From assembly GCF_050157905.1 (NCBI RefSeq), contig NZ_JBKIWZ010000001.1:3038001-3102000 (forward strand): a DNA stretch of 64,000 nucleotides. Reading direction: 5' to 3'. Under the pieces are notes generated by a model. It searched no databases and had not been told where the DNA came from. It saw only the letters and a program-made list of their open reading frames with translations. This document shows, piece after piece, positions 8,976-17,737 of the stretch. The position numbers and the translations under genes are program-made. Source of the DNA: Pantoea sp050157905 (GTDB lineage Bacteria; Pseudomonadota; Gammaproteobacteria; Enterobacterales; Enterobacteriaceae). Numbering within the stretch: position 1 is the first letter of the stretch; each line of letters opens with the position of its first letter.

Positions 8976-9893
8976 ATGAAAAAACGTGCCTGGGCCCTGC
9001 TCTGTCTGTTCGCGCTTTCCTCCTCCGCGCTGGCGGAGAAAATCGGTGTTTCAATGGCCTATTTTGACCAGAACTTTCTCACCCTTATTCGTCAGGCGAT
9101 CGACAAAGAGGCCAGAGCGCAAAAGCTTGATGCACAGTTCGAAGACGCCCGGGGCGATGTGGGCCGTCAGACCGATCAGGTGCAGAGTTTTATCAGCGCT
9201 GGCGTAGACGCGATCATTGTCGATCCGGTCGACTCCGCCAGCACGCCTGCCCTGACCAGGCTGGCGCAGCAGGCCCATATTCCGCTGGTTTACGTTAACC
9301 GCACGCCGGGTGATAAAACCCTGCCGCCGGGCGTGGTGTTTGTGGGGTCGGATGAACGCGAATCGGGCACGCTGCAGATGGAGGCGCTGGCGAAGCTGGC
9401 GGGTTATCGCGGCAACGTTGCCATTATGATCGGTAACCTCAGCGACGCGGGTGCGTTGCAGCGCACCAGAGATGTGGAACAGGTGGTCGCAAAGTATCCC
9501 GGGATGAAAGTGGTGCTGAAGCAGACCGCTAACTATGCGCGCAACGAGGGAATGGATTTAATGCTCAGCTGGCTGTCGAACGGCGAAGCGATCGACATTG
9601 TGGCCGCCAACAATGACGAAATGGCGATTGGTGCCACGATGGCGATTGCGCAGGCGAAGCCGAAGAAAACGATTCTGGTGGGCGGTATTGATGCCACGCC
9701 GGATGGACTGAAGGCGCTGGCGAGCGGCAGACTGGCGGTGACGGTATTCCAGGACGCGCAGGGTCAGGGCAGAAAATCCGTTGAGGTCGCGCAGCAGCTG
9801 ATTAAAGGGCAGAAAGTCGACTCACATCAGTGGATCCCGTTTGAGCTGGTGACACCGCAGAACATGCAGCACTACAGCAGTAAGAATCCGTAG
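8976..9893 (+). CDS. Periplasmic sugar-binding protein (type 1 PBP fold), orphan
   Basis: A 305-aa protein with a clear signal peptide (MKKRAWALLCLFALSSSALA, cleavage near residue 20). The mature part has the LacI/ribose-binding fold: EKIGVSMAYFDQNF, then QSFISAGVDAIIVDPVDS, NNDEMAIGATMAI and VGGIDATPDGLKAL. These blocks resemble binding proteins for inositol, rhizopine or ribose. The start follows a GGGAG site. No ABC ATPase or permease gene lies nearby, so it may serve a distant transporter or feed a chemoreceptor or sensor. A terminator-like hairpin follows at 9902. Confidence 0.87.
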   Translation: MKKRAWALLCLFALSSSALAEKIGVSMAYFDQNFLTLIRQAIDKEARAQKLDAQFEDARGDVGRQTDQVQSFISAGVDAIIVDPVDSASTPALTRLAQQAHIPLVYVNRTPGDKTLPPGVVFVGSDERESGTLQMEALAKLAGYRGNVAIMIGNLSDAGALQRTRDVEQVVAKYPGMKVVLKQTANYARNEGMDLMLSWLSNGEAIDIVAANNDEMAIGATMAIAQAKPKKTILVGGIDATPDGLKALASGRLAVTVFQDAQGQGRKSVEVAQQLIKGQKVDSHQWIPFELVTPQNMQHYSSKNP

Positions 9894-9901
9894 GGCGCGG
9901 C

Positions 9902-9929
9902 GGAGCGGCTCTGCCGCCGCTCCGTTTCT
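9902..9929. terminator. Terminator between convergent genes
   Basis: Perfect 8-bp stem GGAGCGGC/GCCGCTCC with a 6-nt loop, followed by GTTTCT, directly after the binding-protein gene. It lies between convergent genes and may act on both strands. Confidence 0.7.
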
Positions 9930-10429
9930 CACTTTTCGTGCAGCAACTTCGCCATCATCACCACATCGCGTAACTGGCCGTCGCGCAGGGCAGCCTGACG
10001 CTTCATCCCCTCACGCTCGAAGCCCAGCCGCTCATAGAGTCGCAGCGCCCGGTCGTTGTCGTGAAACACTTCCAGCTCCATGCGGGTAATGCCCAGCCAG
10101 TTGCGGGCATAGTCGAGCGCGGTGCGGATCAGACGCTCACCCACGCCACGTCCGGCAAAATCGGGATGCACGCCCAGTCCGAAGCTGATGCAGTGGCGGG
10201 TGCGCGGCTTGTTTTCGACAAACAGCGTCAGCTCACCGGCCAGCACGCCGTCGATTTCCGCCACAAAGGCGATGAAGCCCTCGGCATCCATTCTGGCGAA
10301 TTTTTTCTCCCACGTGGCCACGCTGGGAAACGGCAGTTGCAGCGTCCAGGGGTAGACATCGGGATGGCTGTACAGTCGTTGATAGGCCGCTGCGTCCTGC
10401 GGTTCCCGTGCCCGAATAGTGATTTCCAT
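9929..10429 (-). CDS. GNAT acetyltransferase, YhhY-like
   Basis: A 166-aa N-acetyltransferase of the GNAT fold. The acetyl-CoA loop is GVHPDFAGRGVGERLIRTAL, followed by RMELEVFHDNDRALRLYERLGF, the end of the fold. Overall it resembles E. coli YhhY (AaaT), which acetylates some amino acids; the substrate here is unknown. The reading frame could begin ten codons earlier, but AAGGAG sits seven bases before the ATG at 10429 and fixes that as the start. It is convergent with the binding-protein gene and divergent from the ABC transporter gene. Confidence 0.88.
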   Translation of the reverse strand: MEITIRAREPQDAAAYQRLYSHPDVYPWTLQLPFPSVATWEKKFARMDAEGFIAFVAEIDGVLAGELTLFVENKPRTRHCISFGLGVHPDFAGRGVGERLIRTALDYARNWLGITRMELEVFHDNDRALRLYERLGFEREGMKRQAALRDGQLRDVVMMAKLLHEK

Positions 10430-10501
10430 ATTTTCTCCTTTTAGCCTGACTGTGTTCATGCACTAAGCTGTAGCTCTTAACCGGATGGAAAGAATATCGC
10501 T

Positions 10502-12334
10502 ATGTTGTATCGCCGTTTTGAACGTTTTATCAATATTTTTCATGACGCGCCTGCCGATTCGCCCCCTTCAACGGTCTGGTCGTTTTATTTCTTCTATCTG
10601 CGGCAGGTCTGGCCGAGCTTTGCCGCCCTGCTGGTGGTGGGACTGGCGTCCGCGCTGATCGAGGTGTCGCTGTTCAGTTATCTGAGCCGCATCATTGATA
10701 TGGTCAATCACTCCACGCCCGCCACGCTGTTCCGGGATAACTGGCCACTGCTGTTGTGGATGGGGACAGTGGCGCTGATTCTGCGGCCGGTGTTTATCGG
10801 CCTGCATGACATGCTGGTGCATCAGAGTATCAGCCCCGGCATGACCAGCATGATCCGCTGGCAGCATCATAACTACGTGCTGCGCCAGAGCCTCAACTTT
10901 TTCCAGAGCGACTTTGCCGGGCGCATCGCCCAGCGCATTATGCAGACCGGCAGCTCACTGCGTGACTCGGCGGTGCAGCTGGTGGACGCTATCTGGCATG
11001 TGCTGATCTACGCCGTCACCTCGCTGGTGCTGTTTGCCGGTGCCGACTGGCGGCTGATGATCCCGCTGATTATCTGGATGGTGGCCTACAGCGCCTCACT
11101 ACGCTTCTTTGTGCCACGCGTTAAAACACGTTCAGTGGTTTCCTCGGAAGCCCGTTCGAAGCTGATGGGCACCATTGTGGATGGCTATACCAATATTGCC
11201 ACTCTCAAACTGTTCGCCCATAGCGACCTGGAACGTCAGTATGCGCGTGAGGCGATTCAGGAACAGACAGAGAAAACCCAGCACGCCGGGCGCATGGTTA
11301 CCAGCATGGATCTGACCCTGTCGGCCCTCAATGGCCTGCTGATTGTTTCGACCTCCGGGCTGGCACTGTGGCTGTGGAGCCAGTCGTTGATCAGCGTCGG
11401 GGCAATTGCACTGGCCACCGGGCTGGTGATCCGCCTGGTCAATATGTCCGGCTGGATCATGTGGGTGGTGAACGGGATCTTCGAGAATATTGGTACCGTA
11501 CAGGATGGCCTGAAAACCATTGCGCAGCCGCTGAGCGTGCAGGATGCGCCACAGGCGACGCAGCTTCGCGTCACGCGCGGTGAAATACGCTTTGAGGATG
11601 TGCGTTTCGATTACGGCGGTGGCCGGCAGGTGATCGACAGGTTTAACCTTACTATCAGACCTGGCGAGAAGATTGGTCTGATCGGTCCGTCAGGCGCCGG
11701 TAAGTCGACGCTGGTGAATCTGCTGCTGCGGCTTTATGACCTGAACAGCGGACGGATTGTGATCGACGATCAGGACATCGCCGCCGTGACGCAGGAGAGC
11801 CTGCGCAGTCAGATTGGCATGATCACCCAGGATACGTCGCTGCTGCACCGCTCCATCCGTGAAAACCTGCTCTACGGGCGTCCTGACGCCAGCGACGCGG
11901 CGCTGCAGCTGGCGATGAAGCGCGCCCGCGCCGATGAGTTCATTCCGCTGCTCTCCGACGCGCAGGGCCGCATGGGGCTGGATGCACACGTCGGCGAACG
12001 CGGCGTCAAGCTGTCGGGCGGCCAGCGTCAGCGCGTGGCGATAGCCCGTGTGCTGCTGAAGGATGCGCCGATCCTGATCATGGATGAGGCAACCTCGGCG
12101 CTCGACTCCGAAGTAGAGGCGGCCATTCAGGAGAGCCTGGAGTCGTTAATGCAGGGCAAAACCGTGATCGCCATTGCACACCGCCTCTCTACCATCGCGA
12201 AAATGGATCGACTGGTGGTGCTGGACAAAGGCGGCATTGCTGAGATGGGCAGCCATCACGAGCTGCTGGCAAAAAACGGCCTCTACGCCCGGCTCTGGCA
12301 GCATCAGACCGGGGGATTTGTCGGCGCCGATTAA
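10502..12334 (+). CDS. ABC exporter, fused membrane and ATPase domains
   Basis: A 610-aa half-transporter that should work as a homodimer in the inner membrane. The N-terminal ~340 residues form a six-helix type I exporter membrane domain. The ATPase domain follows, with Walker A GPSGAGKST at about residue 395, signature LSGGQRQR at about 503, Walker B ILIMDEATSALD, and the H-loop HRLST. The arrangement is that of multidrug, lipid or peptide exporters; the substrate cannot be told. It stands alone. Its last 4 nt overlap the convergent gene at 12331. Confidence 0.93.
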   Translation: MLYRRFERFINIFHDAPADSPPSTVWSFYFFYLRQVWPSFAALLVVGLASALIEVSLFSYLSRIIDMVNHSTPATLFRDNWPLLLWMGTVALILRPVFIGLHDMLVHQSISPGMTSMIRWQHHNYVLRQSLNFFQSDFAGRIAQRIMQTGSSLRDSAVQLVDAIWHVLIYAVTSLVLFAGADWRLMIPLIIWMVAYSASLRFFVPRVKTRSVVSSEARSKLMGTIVDGYTNIATLKLFAHSDLERQYAREAIQEQTEKTQHAGRMVTSMDLTLSALNGLLIVSTSGLALWLWSQSLISVGAIALATGLVIRLVNMSGWIMWVVNGIFENIGTVQDGLKTIAQPLSVQDAPQATQLRVTRGEIRFEDVRFDYGGGRQVIDRFNLTIRPGEKIGLIGPSGAGKSTLVNLLLRLYDLNSGRIVIDDQDIAAVTQESLRSQIGMITQDTSLLHRSIRENLLYGRPDASDAALQLAMKRARADEFIPLLSDAQGRMGLDAHVGERGVKLSGGQRQRVAIARVLLKDAPILIMDEATSALDSEVEAAIQESLESLMQGKTVIAIAHRLSTIAKMDRLVVLDKGGIAEMGSHHELLAKNGLYARLWQHQTGGFVGAD

Positions 12335-13455
12335 TCGCCGCGTCGATAGGGCAAGGCGTCGCGGGCTTCTTCCGCCCAGCCGCGTACGCCTTCCCGCTCC
12401 TGCACCAGAAAATCAGCGACGGCATCACGCAGGCCGGGGTGCAGCAGATAGTGCCAGGAGTGGGTCAGCTGCGGCTCAAAGCCGCGCACCAGCTTGTGTT
12501 CACCCTGTGCCCCCGCATCAAACCGCGTCAGCCCTGCCTCGATCGCCAGTTCCATTCCCTGATAGAAACAGGTTTCGAAGTGCAGCCGATCAAACTCCGC
12601 CAGGCAGCCCCAGTAGCGGCCATAGAGCGTCTGGCTGTCCCGCAGGTAAAAGGCCATCGCCGCGGGCTGCTGCTGCAGGCGGGCGATCACCACCACAATG
12701 TTCTGCGGCATCCGTTCCGCCAGCAGGCTGAAAAAGGTGCGCGTCAGATAGGGCCGCTGACCGCGCACCGCATAGGTGTTGGCGTAGCAGGTGTAGACAA
12801 AATCCCACTGATCTTCGCGCAGCTGATCGCCCGAATAGCGGTCAAACACAAAGCCGCTCTGCGCCACCTGTTCGCGCTCTTTTCGCAGCTGTTTGCGCTT
12901 GCGTGACATCAGCGTATCCAGGAAATCCTTAAAGTCGCGGTAGCCGCGATTGTGCCAGTGATACTGACAACCGAGCCGCAACAGCCAGTCGGGCTGCGCG
13001 GCCAGCAGCGGGTCAGCCGCTGCATCGGTAAAGTTGATATGCGCCCCGCTCAGGCCCCGCTGCTGCAGGCTCGCCGGCAGGGCCGACAGCAGCTGTGCGG
13101 CGGCGGCCGGCTCCCCCAGCAGACGTGCGCCGCTGACCGGACTGAAGGGAATCGCCCCCAGCCATTTCGGGTAGTAGCGGATACCGGCGCGCTGGCTGGC
13201 ATCCGCCCAGGCGTGGTCGAAGACATACTCGCCCTGTGAATGATATTTCTGATAGCCCGGCAGCGCGGCACGGGTCACGCCCTCTTCCTGCCACAGCAGA
13301 TGGTCAGGCTGCCAGCCCGCCTCAGGCCGCACGCTGCCACTTTCTTCTAACGTGAGCAGAAAGGCATGGCGCAAAAAGGGCTGGTCATCAGGCAACAGTG
13401 CATCCCACTCGGCGGCCGGAATGGCTGCCAGTGACGTCAGGTGAATCAGCGACAT
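12331..13455 (-). CDS. FemAB-like (DUF482) GNAT-fold protein
   Basis: A 374-aa cytoplasmic protein of the family formerly called peptidogalycan biosynthesis or DUF482, related to FemAB/GNAT transferases. Visible family blocks are SRKRKQLRKEREQV at about residue 185, YLTRTFFSLLAERM, and the C-terminal QGEHKLVRGFEP segment with nearby LHFETCFYQG. Members are found widely in proteobacteria but have no settled role; aminoacyl or acyl transfer is only a guess from the fold. It is convergent with the ABC exporter and divergent from the LysR gene. Confidence 0.82.
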   Translation of the reverse strand: MSLIHLTSLAAIPAAEWDALLPDDQPFLRHAFLLTLEESGSVRPEAGWQPDHLLWQEEGVTRAALPGYQKYHSQGEYVFDHAWADASQRAGIRYYPKWLGAIPFSPVSGARLLGEPAAAAQLLSALPASLQQRGLSGAHINFTDAAADPLLAAQPDWLLRLGCQYHWHNRGYRDFKDFLDTLMSRKRKQLRKEREQVAQSGFVFDRYSGDQLREDQWDFVYTCYANTYAVRGQRPYLTRTFFSLLAERMPQNIVVVIARLQQQPAAMAFYLRDSQTLYGRYWGCLAEFDRLHFETCFYQGMELAIEAGLTRFDAGAQGEHKLVRGFEPQLTHSWHYLLHPGLRDAVADFLVQEREGVRGWAEEARDALPYRRGD

Positions 13456-13596
13456 GAAATACTCCAGACAGCGTCGGGCAGAGCATCAGTCAAGCAGGTT
13501 TTCCGCCGCGGCGAAAGAGTCAGGGCACACAAAGTGAAGGCTGCATCCCCTCCACACAGCCTCTATACTGCGACTTTACCTCTACAGGGCTTCGCC

Positions 13597-14502
13597 ATGG
13601 ATCGACTCGATTGTGACCGGATGTTTGTCACGGTGCTGGAAACCGGCAGCTTTTCGGCGGCGGCGTTACGCCTCGGTACCAGCAGCAGCCAGGCCTCCAA
13701 GCTGGTGTCAAAGCTGGAGCAACAGCTCGGTGTGCAGCTGTTCAAGCGCAGCACGCGCGCCCTGTCGCCGACCGACGTCGGCCGCAGCTACTATGAACGG
13801 GTAAAACACCTGCTGGACGCCTTTGAAACGCTGGACGCCAGCGTGCGCGAAAGCGCCACCACCCCCACCGGCAGGCTGAAGATCAGCGCACCCGGCTCAT
13901 TTGGTACCGCGGTGCTCTCTCAGGTGCTGGTCGCCTTTGCGCGGCGCTATCCGCTGATTGAACTGGATGTCAGCTTTTCCGATCGGGCGGTCAATATTGT
14001 CGATGAAGGCTTTGATATGGCGATCCGGATCGGCAACCTCAGTGACAGCAGTCTGGTGGCCCGCAAGCTGGGCGAGGTGCATGTGCGCATCGCCGCCTCG
14101 CCGGTTTACCTTGAGCAGTTCGGCACCCCGCAGCACTGGCGCGACATGGCGCAGCACCAGTGCATTATCGACACCAATTTTCGCGATCCCTGGCACTGGC
14201 CGTTCAGCGACGGCAATGAGAACCGCGAGATCGTTACCGTACCGGTCCGGGGCCGTCTGCGCTTCGCCAATACTGAAGCCTGCCTGCAGGCGGCGGTAGC
14301 CGGACTGGGAATTGCGCGCCTGCCCGGCTTTATCGCGGCCCCTGCACTCCTGCGCGGAGAAGTTGTCCATCTTCTGGCAAATTTTGACACTCCGCCACTG
14401 GGCCTTTTTGCCGTCTATCCGCCTGCCCGTCATCTAGCCCATCGGGCGCGCCTGCTTATCGACTTTCTGGTCACCCACTTCACCCACTCTCCGCCCGCTT
14501 GA
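13597..14502 (+). CDS. LysR-family transcriptional regulator
   Basis: A 301-aa LysR regulator. The winged HTH is at residues 1-60 (ETGSFSAAALRLGTSSSQAS, then KLVSKLEQQLGVQLFKRSTR), followed by the substrate-binding domain of the CrgA-like subgroup (FDMAIRIGNLSDSSLVARKL). The frame is open upstream to 13441, but homology begins at the ATG at 13597, which is the start chosen; the ribosome site there is weak. The glutathionyl-hydroquinone reductase gene begins 98 nt downstream on the same strand and is a possible target. The effector is unknown. Confidence 0.9.
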   Translation: MDRLDCDRMFVTVLETGSFSAAALRLGTSSSQASKLVSKLEQQLGVQLFKRSTRALSPTDVGRSYYERVKHLLDAFETLDASVRESATTPTGRLKISAPGSFGTAVLSQVLVAFARRYPLIELDVSFSDRAVNIVDEGFDMAIRIGNLSDSSLVARKLGEVHVRIAASPVYLEQFGTPQHWRDMAQHQCIIDTNFRDPWHWPFSDGNENREIVTVPVRGRLRFANTEACLQAAVAGLGIARLPGFIAAPALLRGEVVHLLANFDTPPLGLFAVYPPARHLAHRARLLIDFLVTHFTHSPPA

Positions 14503-14600
14503 TTTCGTCCATAATGGAATAAATTATTGTCTTTTTGACCGTATTATCAGTCTTTTAGTCATAAGTTATGCTGCGGCTCAAATCACAGAGGAGTCGCACG

Positions 14601-15542
14601 ATGTTAGTAGAAGGCAAATGGAGTAGTGACTGGCATCCGGTGCAGGCCACCGATAAACAGGGTGGTTTTGTTCGTCAGACGTCCGGTTTCCGGCATTTTA
14701 TCAGCAGCGATGGCTCCACGGCGTTTGCTGCCGAGCCCGACCGCTACCATCTCTATGTGGCGCTGATCTGCCCGTGGGCGTCGCGCGCCCTGATTGCCCG
14801 TAAACTCAAAGGGCTGACGTCGCTGATTAGCGTCACCGTCGTCGAGCCACAGCTCGGCGCGCAGGGCTGGCGCTTTGGTAACTACCCTGGCGCGCAGCCC
14901 GACCCGCTGAACAACGCGCAGTATCTGCATGAGATCTACACCCGCGTCGCGCCCGATTATACGGGCCGCGCCACCGTGCCGGTCCTGTGGGACAAGAAAA
15001 CCGGCACCATCGTCAGCAACGAATCGGCGGACATCGTGCGCATGTTTAACAGCGGCTTTGGCGATCTGGCCGACAACCGTATCGACCTCTACCCTGCGGC
15101 GCTGCGTGCGGAGATTGATGCACTGAACGAGAGTCTCTATCCGCGTCTCAACAATGGCGTCTACCGTGCGGGCTTTGCCACCACCCCGGTGAGCTATCAG
15201 GCGGCCTTCAGTGATGTCTTCAGCCAGCTTGATGAACTGGAAGCCCTGCTGGGCGATGGTCGTACTTTCCTGCTGGGTGAGCGGCTGACAGAAACGGATA
15301 TCCGGCTGTTCGTCACCCTGATCCGCTTTGACGCGGCCTATCATGGCCTGTTCAAATGCAACCTGCGCCGGATACGCGACTATACGCTGCTGAATCGCTA
15401 TCTTAAGAGCATGCTGTCGGTTTCTGGCATACGCGAAACGGTCAATATCGACCATATTAAACAGGGTTACTATTCGATCAAGGCACTGAATCCGAACGGA
15501 ATTGTTCCGGCAGGCCCCGATCTGAGTGAATACGGTTTTTAA
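14601..15542 (+). CDS. Glutathionyl-hydroquinone reductase (Xi-class GST, YqjG family)
   Basis: A 313-aa Xi-class glutathione transferase that reduces glutathionyl-hydroquinones with glutathione, protecting the cytoplasm from quinone electrophiles. The catalytic cysteine motif ICPWAS is present (C57), followed by the typical VTVVEPQLGAQGWRFG and, further on, ATVPVLWDKKTGTIVSNES. The C-terminal helical domain has GERLTETDIRLFVTLIRFD. The ATG at 14601 has an AGAGGAG site 7-8 nt upstream, which is why it is preferred to the upstream start at 14568. The hydrolase gene begins 10 nt downstream, probably in the same transcript. Confidence 0.93.
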   Translation: MLVEGKWSSDWHPVQATDKQGGFVRQTSGFRHFISSDGSTAFAAEPDRYHLYVALICPWASRALIARKLKGLTSLISVTVVEPQLGAQGWRFGNYPGAQPDPLNNAQYLHEIYTRVAPDYTGRATVPVLWDKKTGTIVSNESADIVRMFNSGFGDLADNRIDLYPAALRAEIDALNESLYPRLNNGVYRAGFATTPVSYQAAFSDVFSQLDELEALLGDGRTFLLGERLTETDIRLFVTLIRFDAAYHGLFKCNLRRIRDYTLLNRYLKSMLSVSGIRETVNIDHIKQGYYSIKALNPNGIVPAGPDLSEYGF

Positions 15543-15552
15543 AGGAGTCAGG

Positions 15553-16158
15553 ATGGCAAAGGCACTGGTGATTTTTCTGCATGGCGTGGGCAGCAATGGC
15601 GACGATCTGGCACCGATTGGCCGTCACTGGGCGACGCTGTTGCCGGAGGTGGTTTTTGCCTCTCCCAATGCCCCGGAACCTTTTCCCGTCGGCCTGGGTT
15701 ATCAGTGGTTCAGCCTGACGGACGTGACGCCAGAGAACCGCCCGGGCCGGGTCAGAGCGGCAAGGGCGGCGTTTGACGCAACGCTGAGCGGGATTATCGC
15801 GCAGCATGGCTTCGCTGACCGCTGGCAGGATGTGGTGCTGGTCGGTTTCTCGCAGGGGTCGATCATGGCGCTGGATGCGCTGGCCTCTGGCCGTTATCCG
15901 CTGGCGGGCGTAGTCGCCTTTTCCGGCCGTCTGGCAGTTGACGGTGAACTGACGCCGCAGCCCCATGTGCCTGCCCTGCTGATCCACGGTCAGGCCGATG
16001 AGGTGATCCCGTGGCAGGAGAGCGAATCTGCCGCCGCACGACTCCGGGCGGCCGAAGTACCGGTTACAACGCAGTTTGAACCTGCTACCGCTCACACTAT
16101 TTCTGCGCAGGGTGCGATGCACGCTGCCGCGTTTATCGCGCAGTGCTTACAGGATTAG
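15553..16158 (+). CDS. Alpha/beta hydrolase, YpfH-like carboxylesterase
   Basis: A 201-aa serine hydrolase of the phospholipase/carboxylesterase family. The oxyanion block is IFLHGVGSNG, the nucleophile elbow is GFSQGS (S110), the acid is in HGQADEVIP, and the histidine is in TAHTIS near the end. The pattern and length resemble E. coli YpfH, an esterase of unknown natural substrate. The start at 15553 follows AAGGAG; the gene lies 10 nt behind the glutathionyl-hydroquinone reductase gene and is probably co-transcribed. Its stop overlaps the convergent gene by 4 nt. Confidence 0.9.
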   Translation: MAKALVIFLHGVGSNGDDLAPIGRHWATLLPEVVFASPNAPEPFPVGLGYQWFSLTDVTPENRPGRVRAARAAFDATLSGIIAQHGFADRWQDVVLVGFSQGSIMALDALASGRYPLAGVVAFSGRLAVDGELTPQPHVPALLIHGQADEVIPWQESESAAARLRAAEVPVTTQFEPATAHTISAQGAMHAAAFIAQCLQD

Positions 16159-16970
16159 CCCCAGCAGCGGGTTAACGCCTGCCAGGCCTTGTCTGCCGCG
16201 ACGTCGGGCGGCAGACGTTTCAGCGCATCATTGAAGACTTCAATGCCCACCGGCCCCTGATAGCCCGCACTTTTTAGTTTATCGACAAAGCGTCTGACGT
16301 CGATAATCCCTTCGCCGGGCAGCAGGCGCTGGTGCTTCGCCATTGCCATCAGGCTCTGCTTATCCTGTGCGGGCATAGCGGCCATATCGCAGAGCTGCAC
16401 TTCATAAATGCGGTCGGCAGGAATGCCGTCCAGCTGCGAGGCATCGCCGCCCCGTGCGCAGATATGGAACAGATCGACTACCAGCCCGATGTTGGGCTGA
16501 TCGAGCCGCTGCAGCCGCTGCCACGCCAGTGGCAGGGTATTATCCACGCTGCACCAGGCCATGGGTTCATACATGATGCGCATATTGTGACGCGCAGCTT
16601 CCGACGCCATCCAGCGCAGGTCATCATCGATCTGATCGGCGCAGCAATCCTCGCGGGTCGTGGCCGGTGCCTGAATGGTGTCGCAGCCCAGCGCCTGAGC
16701 CATCTGAATAAACTGGCGCAGCTCTTCGCGCTTCTGCGCACGCAGTTCAGCCGGCGCGCCGCTGAAATCACGCAGCACCTGAAGATTGGTAAAGCCCGGC
16801 CCCTGCCGGGCGGCGATCGCCGCCAGCGCCGCCGCGCCGCCGCTGTGCGCCTCAACATCTTCGCGCCAGATCTCCACCTGATCAAAACCGGCGTCACGCG
16901 CCGCCTGCAGCTTCTGACAGGGTTCACCGCTCAACAGCACCAGGTTAAGGAAAGTCGGTTGGGTTGGCAT
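16155..16970 (-). CDS. Sugar phosphate isomerase/epimerase-like TIM barrel protein
   Basis: A 271-aa protein of the xylose-isomerase-like / AP endonuclease 2 TIM-barrel family. Candidate metal ligands sit at the expected strand ends: E135 in MYEPM, D166 and H169 in VVDLFH, Q192 in VQLCD, and E244 in GIEVFN. Relatives are sugar epimerases, hydroxypyruvate isomerases, inosose dehydratases and 3-dehydroshikimate dehydratases, so the reaction cannot be assigned. The start follows AAGGAG. It is a single gene between the hydrolase (convergent) and crcB. Confidence 0.84.
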   Translation of the reverse strand: MPTQPTFLNLVLLSGEPCQKLQAARDAGFDQVEIWREDVEAHSGGAAALAAIAARQGPGFTNLQVLRDFSGAPAELRAQKREELRQFIQMAQALGCDTIQAPATTREDCCADQIDDDLRWMASEAARHNMRIMYEPMAWCSVDNTLPLAWQRLQRLDQPNIGLVVDLFHICARGGDASQLDGIPADRIYEVQLCDMAAMPAQDKQSLMAMAKHQRLLPGEGIIDVRRFVDKLKSAGYQGPVGIEVFNDALKRLPPDVAADKAWQALTRCWG

Positions 16971-17078
16971 GGCTCTGCTCCTTAGTCCGGAATAATCGGC
17001 GAGTTCAGGATCCGCGCACGCTGCGCGTTACCTGAATCCCTCTCGATCTCTGGCGCGTTGCGGCCCGCAGACCAGTAG

Positions 17079-17456
17079 TCAGCTCAACAGCGTTACCAGC
17101 GCAAAACCGGCAAACGCCATCAGCAGCGAGCCAATGACATGCACCAGCGCACTGGCCATCGCCCAGAGATACTTCCCTGATTGTAGCAAGCCCATTAATT
17201 CTGCCGTGAACGAGGAGAACGTCGTCAGCCCGCCGCACAGTCCGGTGACGATCAGCAGTTTCCACACCGGGTCGATGTCGGGATGGCGGACAAACCAGGC
17301 CATCGCCCCGCCGATCACCAGACCGCCGATAAGATTCACCAGCAGGGTGCCGGGCGGCAGATTGGGAAAGAGCGCATTAAAGCGCACCGAGAAGAACCAG
17401 CGCAGCACACAGCCGGCCGAGCCGCCGATCATCACAGCCAGTAAAGGTTTCAACAT
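17079..17456 (-). CDS. crcB: Fluoride channel CrcB (Fluc)
   Basis: A 125-aa inner-membrane protein with four helices that forms a dual-topology dimeric fluoride channel, exporting toxic F-. The family motifs are all present: GGSAGCVLRW near the N-terminus, GTLLVNLIGGLVIG, and GLCGGLTTFSSF, which carries the central Na+ site and the pore. The start follows AGGAG. A fluoride riboswitch lies 92 nt upstream in the leader (17548-17613), which supports both identity and regulation by fluoride. Confidence 0.96.
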   Translation of the reverse strand: MLKPLLAVMIGGSAGCVLRWFFSVRFNALFPNLPPGTLLVNLIGGLVIGGAMAWFVRHPDIDPVWKLLIVTGLCGGLTTFSSFTAELMGLLQSGKYLWAMASALVHVIGSLLMAFAGFALVTLLS

Positions 17457-17547
17457 ATTCTGCTCCTGATTGCAGATTCACGCCGGGCTGAGGGAGAAGG
17501 GCAAAGATAAACAGCGCCTGACATCTCAGCTCCCGCGAAAGGATTGA

Positions 17548-17613
17548 GTATCAGGCGTCATCAGCCGGTGTTAAGCCCACCGGCGGTTGGGAAAGGTGGC
17601 ACGCCATCACCTT
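17548..17613 (-). ncRNA. Fluoride riboswitch (crcB motif)
   Basis: Read on the minus strand from 17613, the aptamer shows GGTG paired with CACC around ATGGCGTGC, then the conserved AACCGCC, a hairpin CCGGTG/CACCGG, and the conserved 3' block GGCTGATGACGCCT. The pseudoknot segment GGCGT pairs with ACGCC; related riboswitches have GGCAT with ATGCC, so the change is compensatory. It lies in the leader of crcB, the classic target. The expression platform in the next 92 nt is not clear; I see no obvious terminator. Confidence 0.9.
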
Positions 17614-17737
17614 GAGCCGCTGATAATACGATGCCTGTTTACGGCTGGCAAGCAGACGCCCGGAAAGGCTGAAACGCTTGACGGCGGCGCGGCTGGCACG
17701 GTAATGCTGATGCTTTACAGCCTGTTGCGGAGATCTT

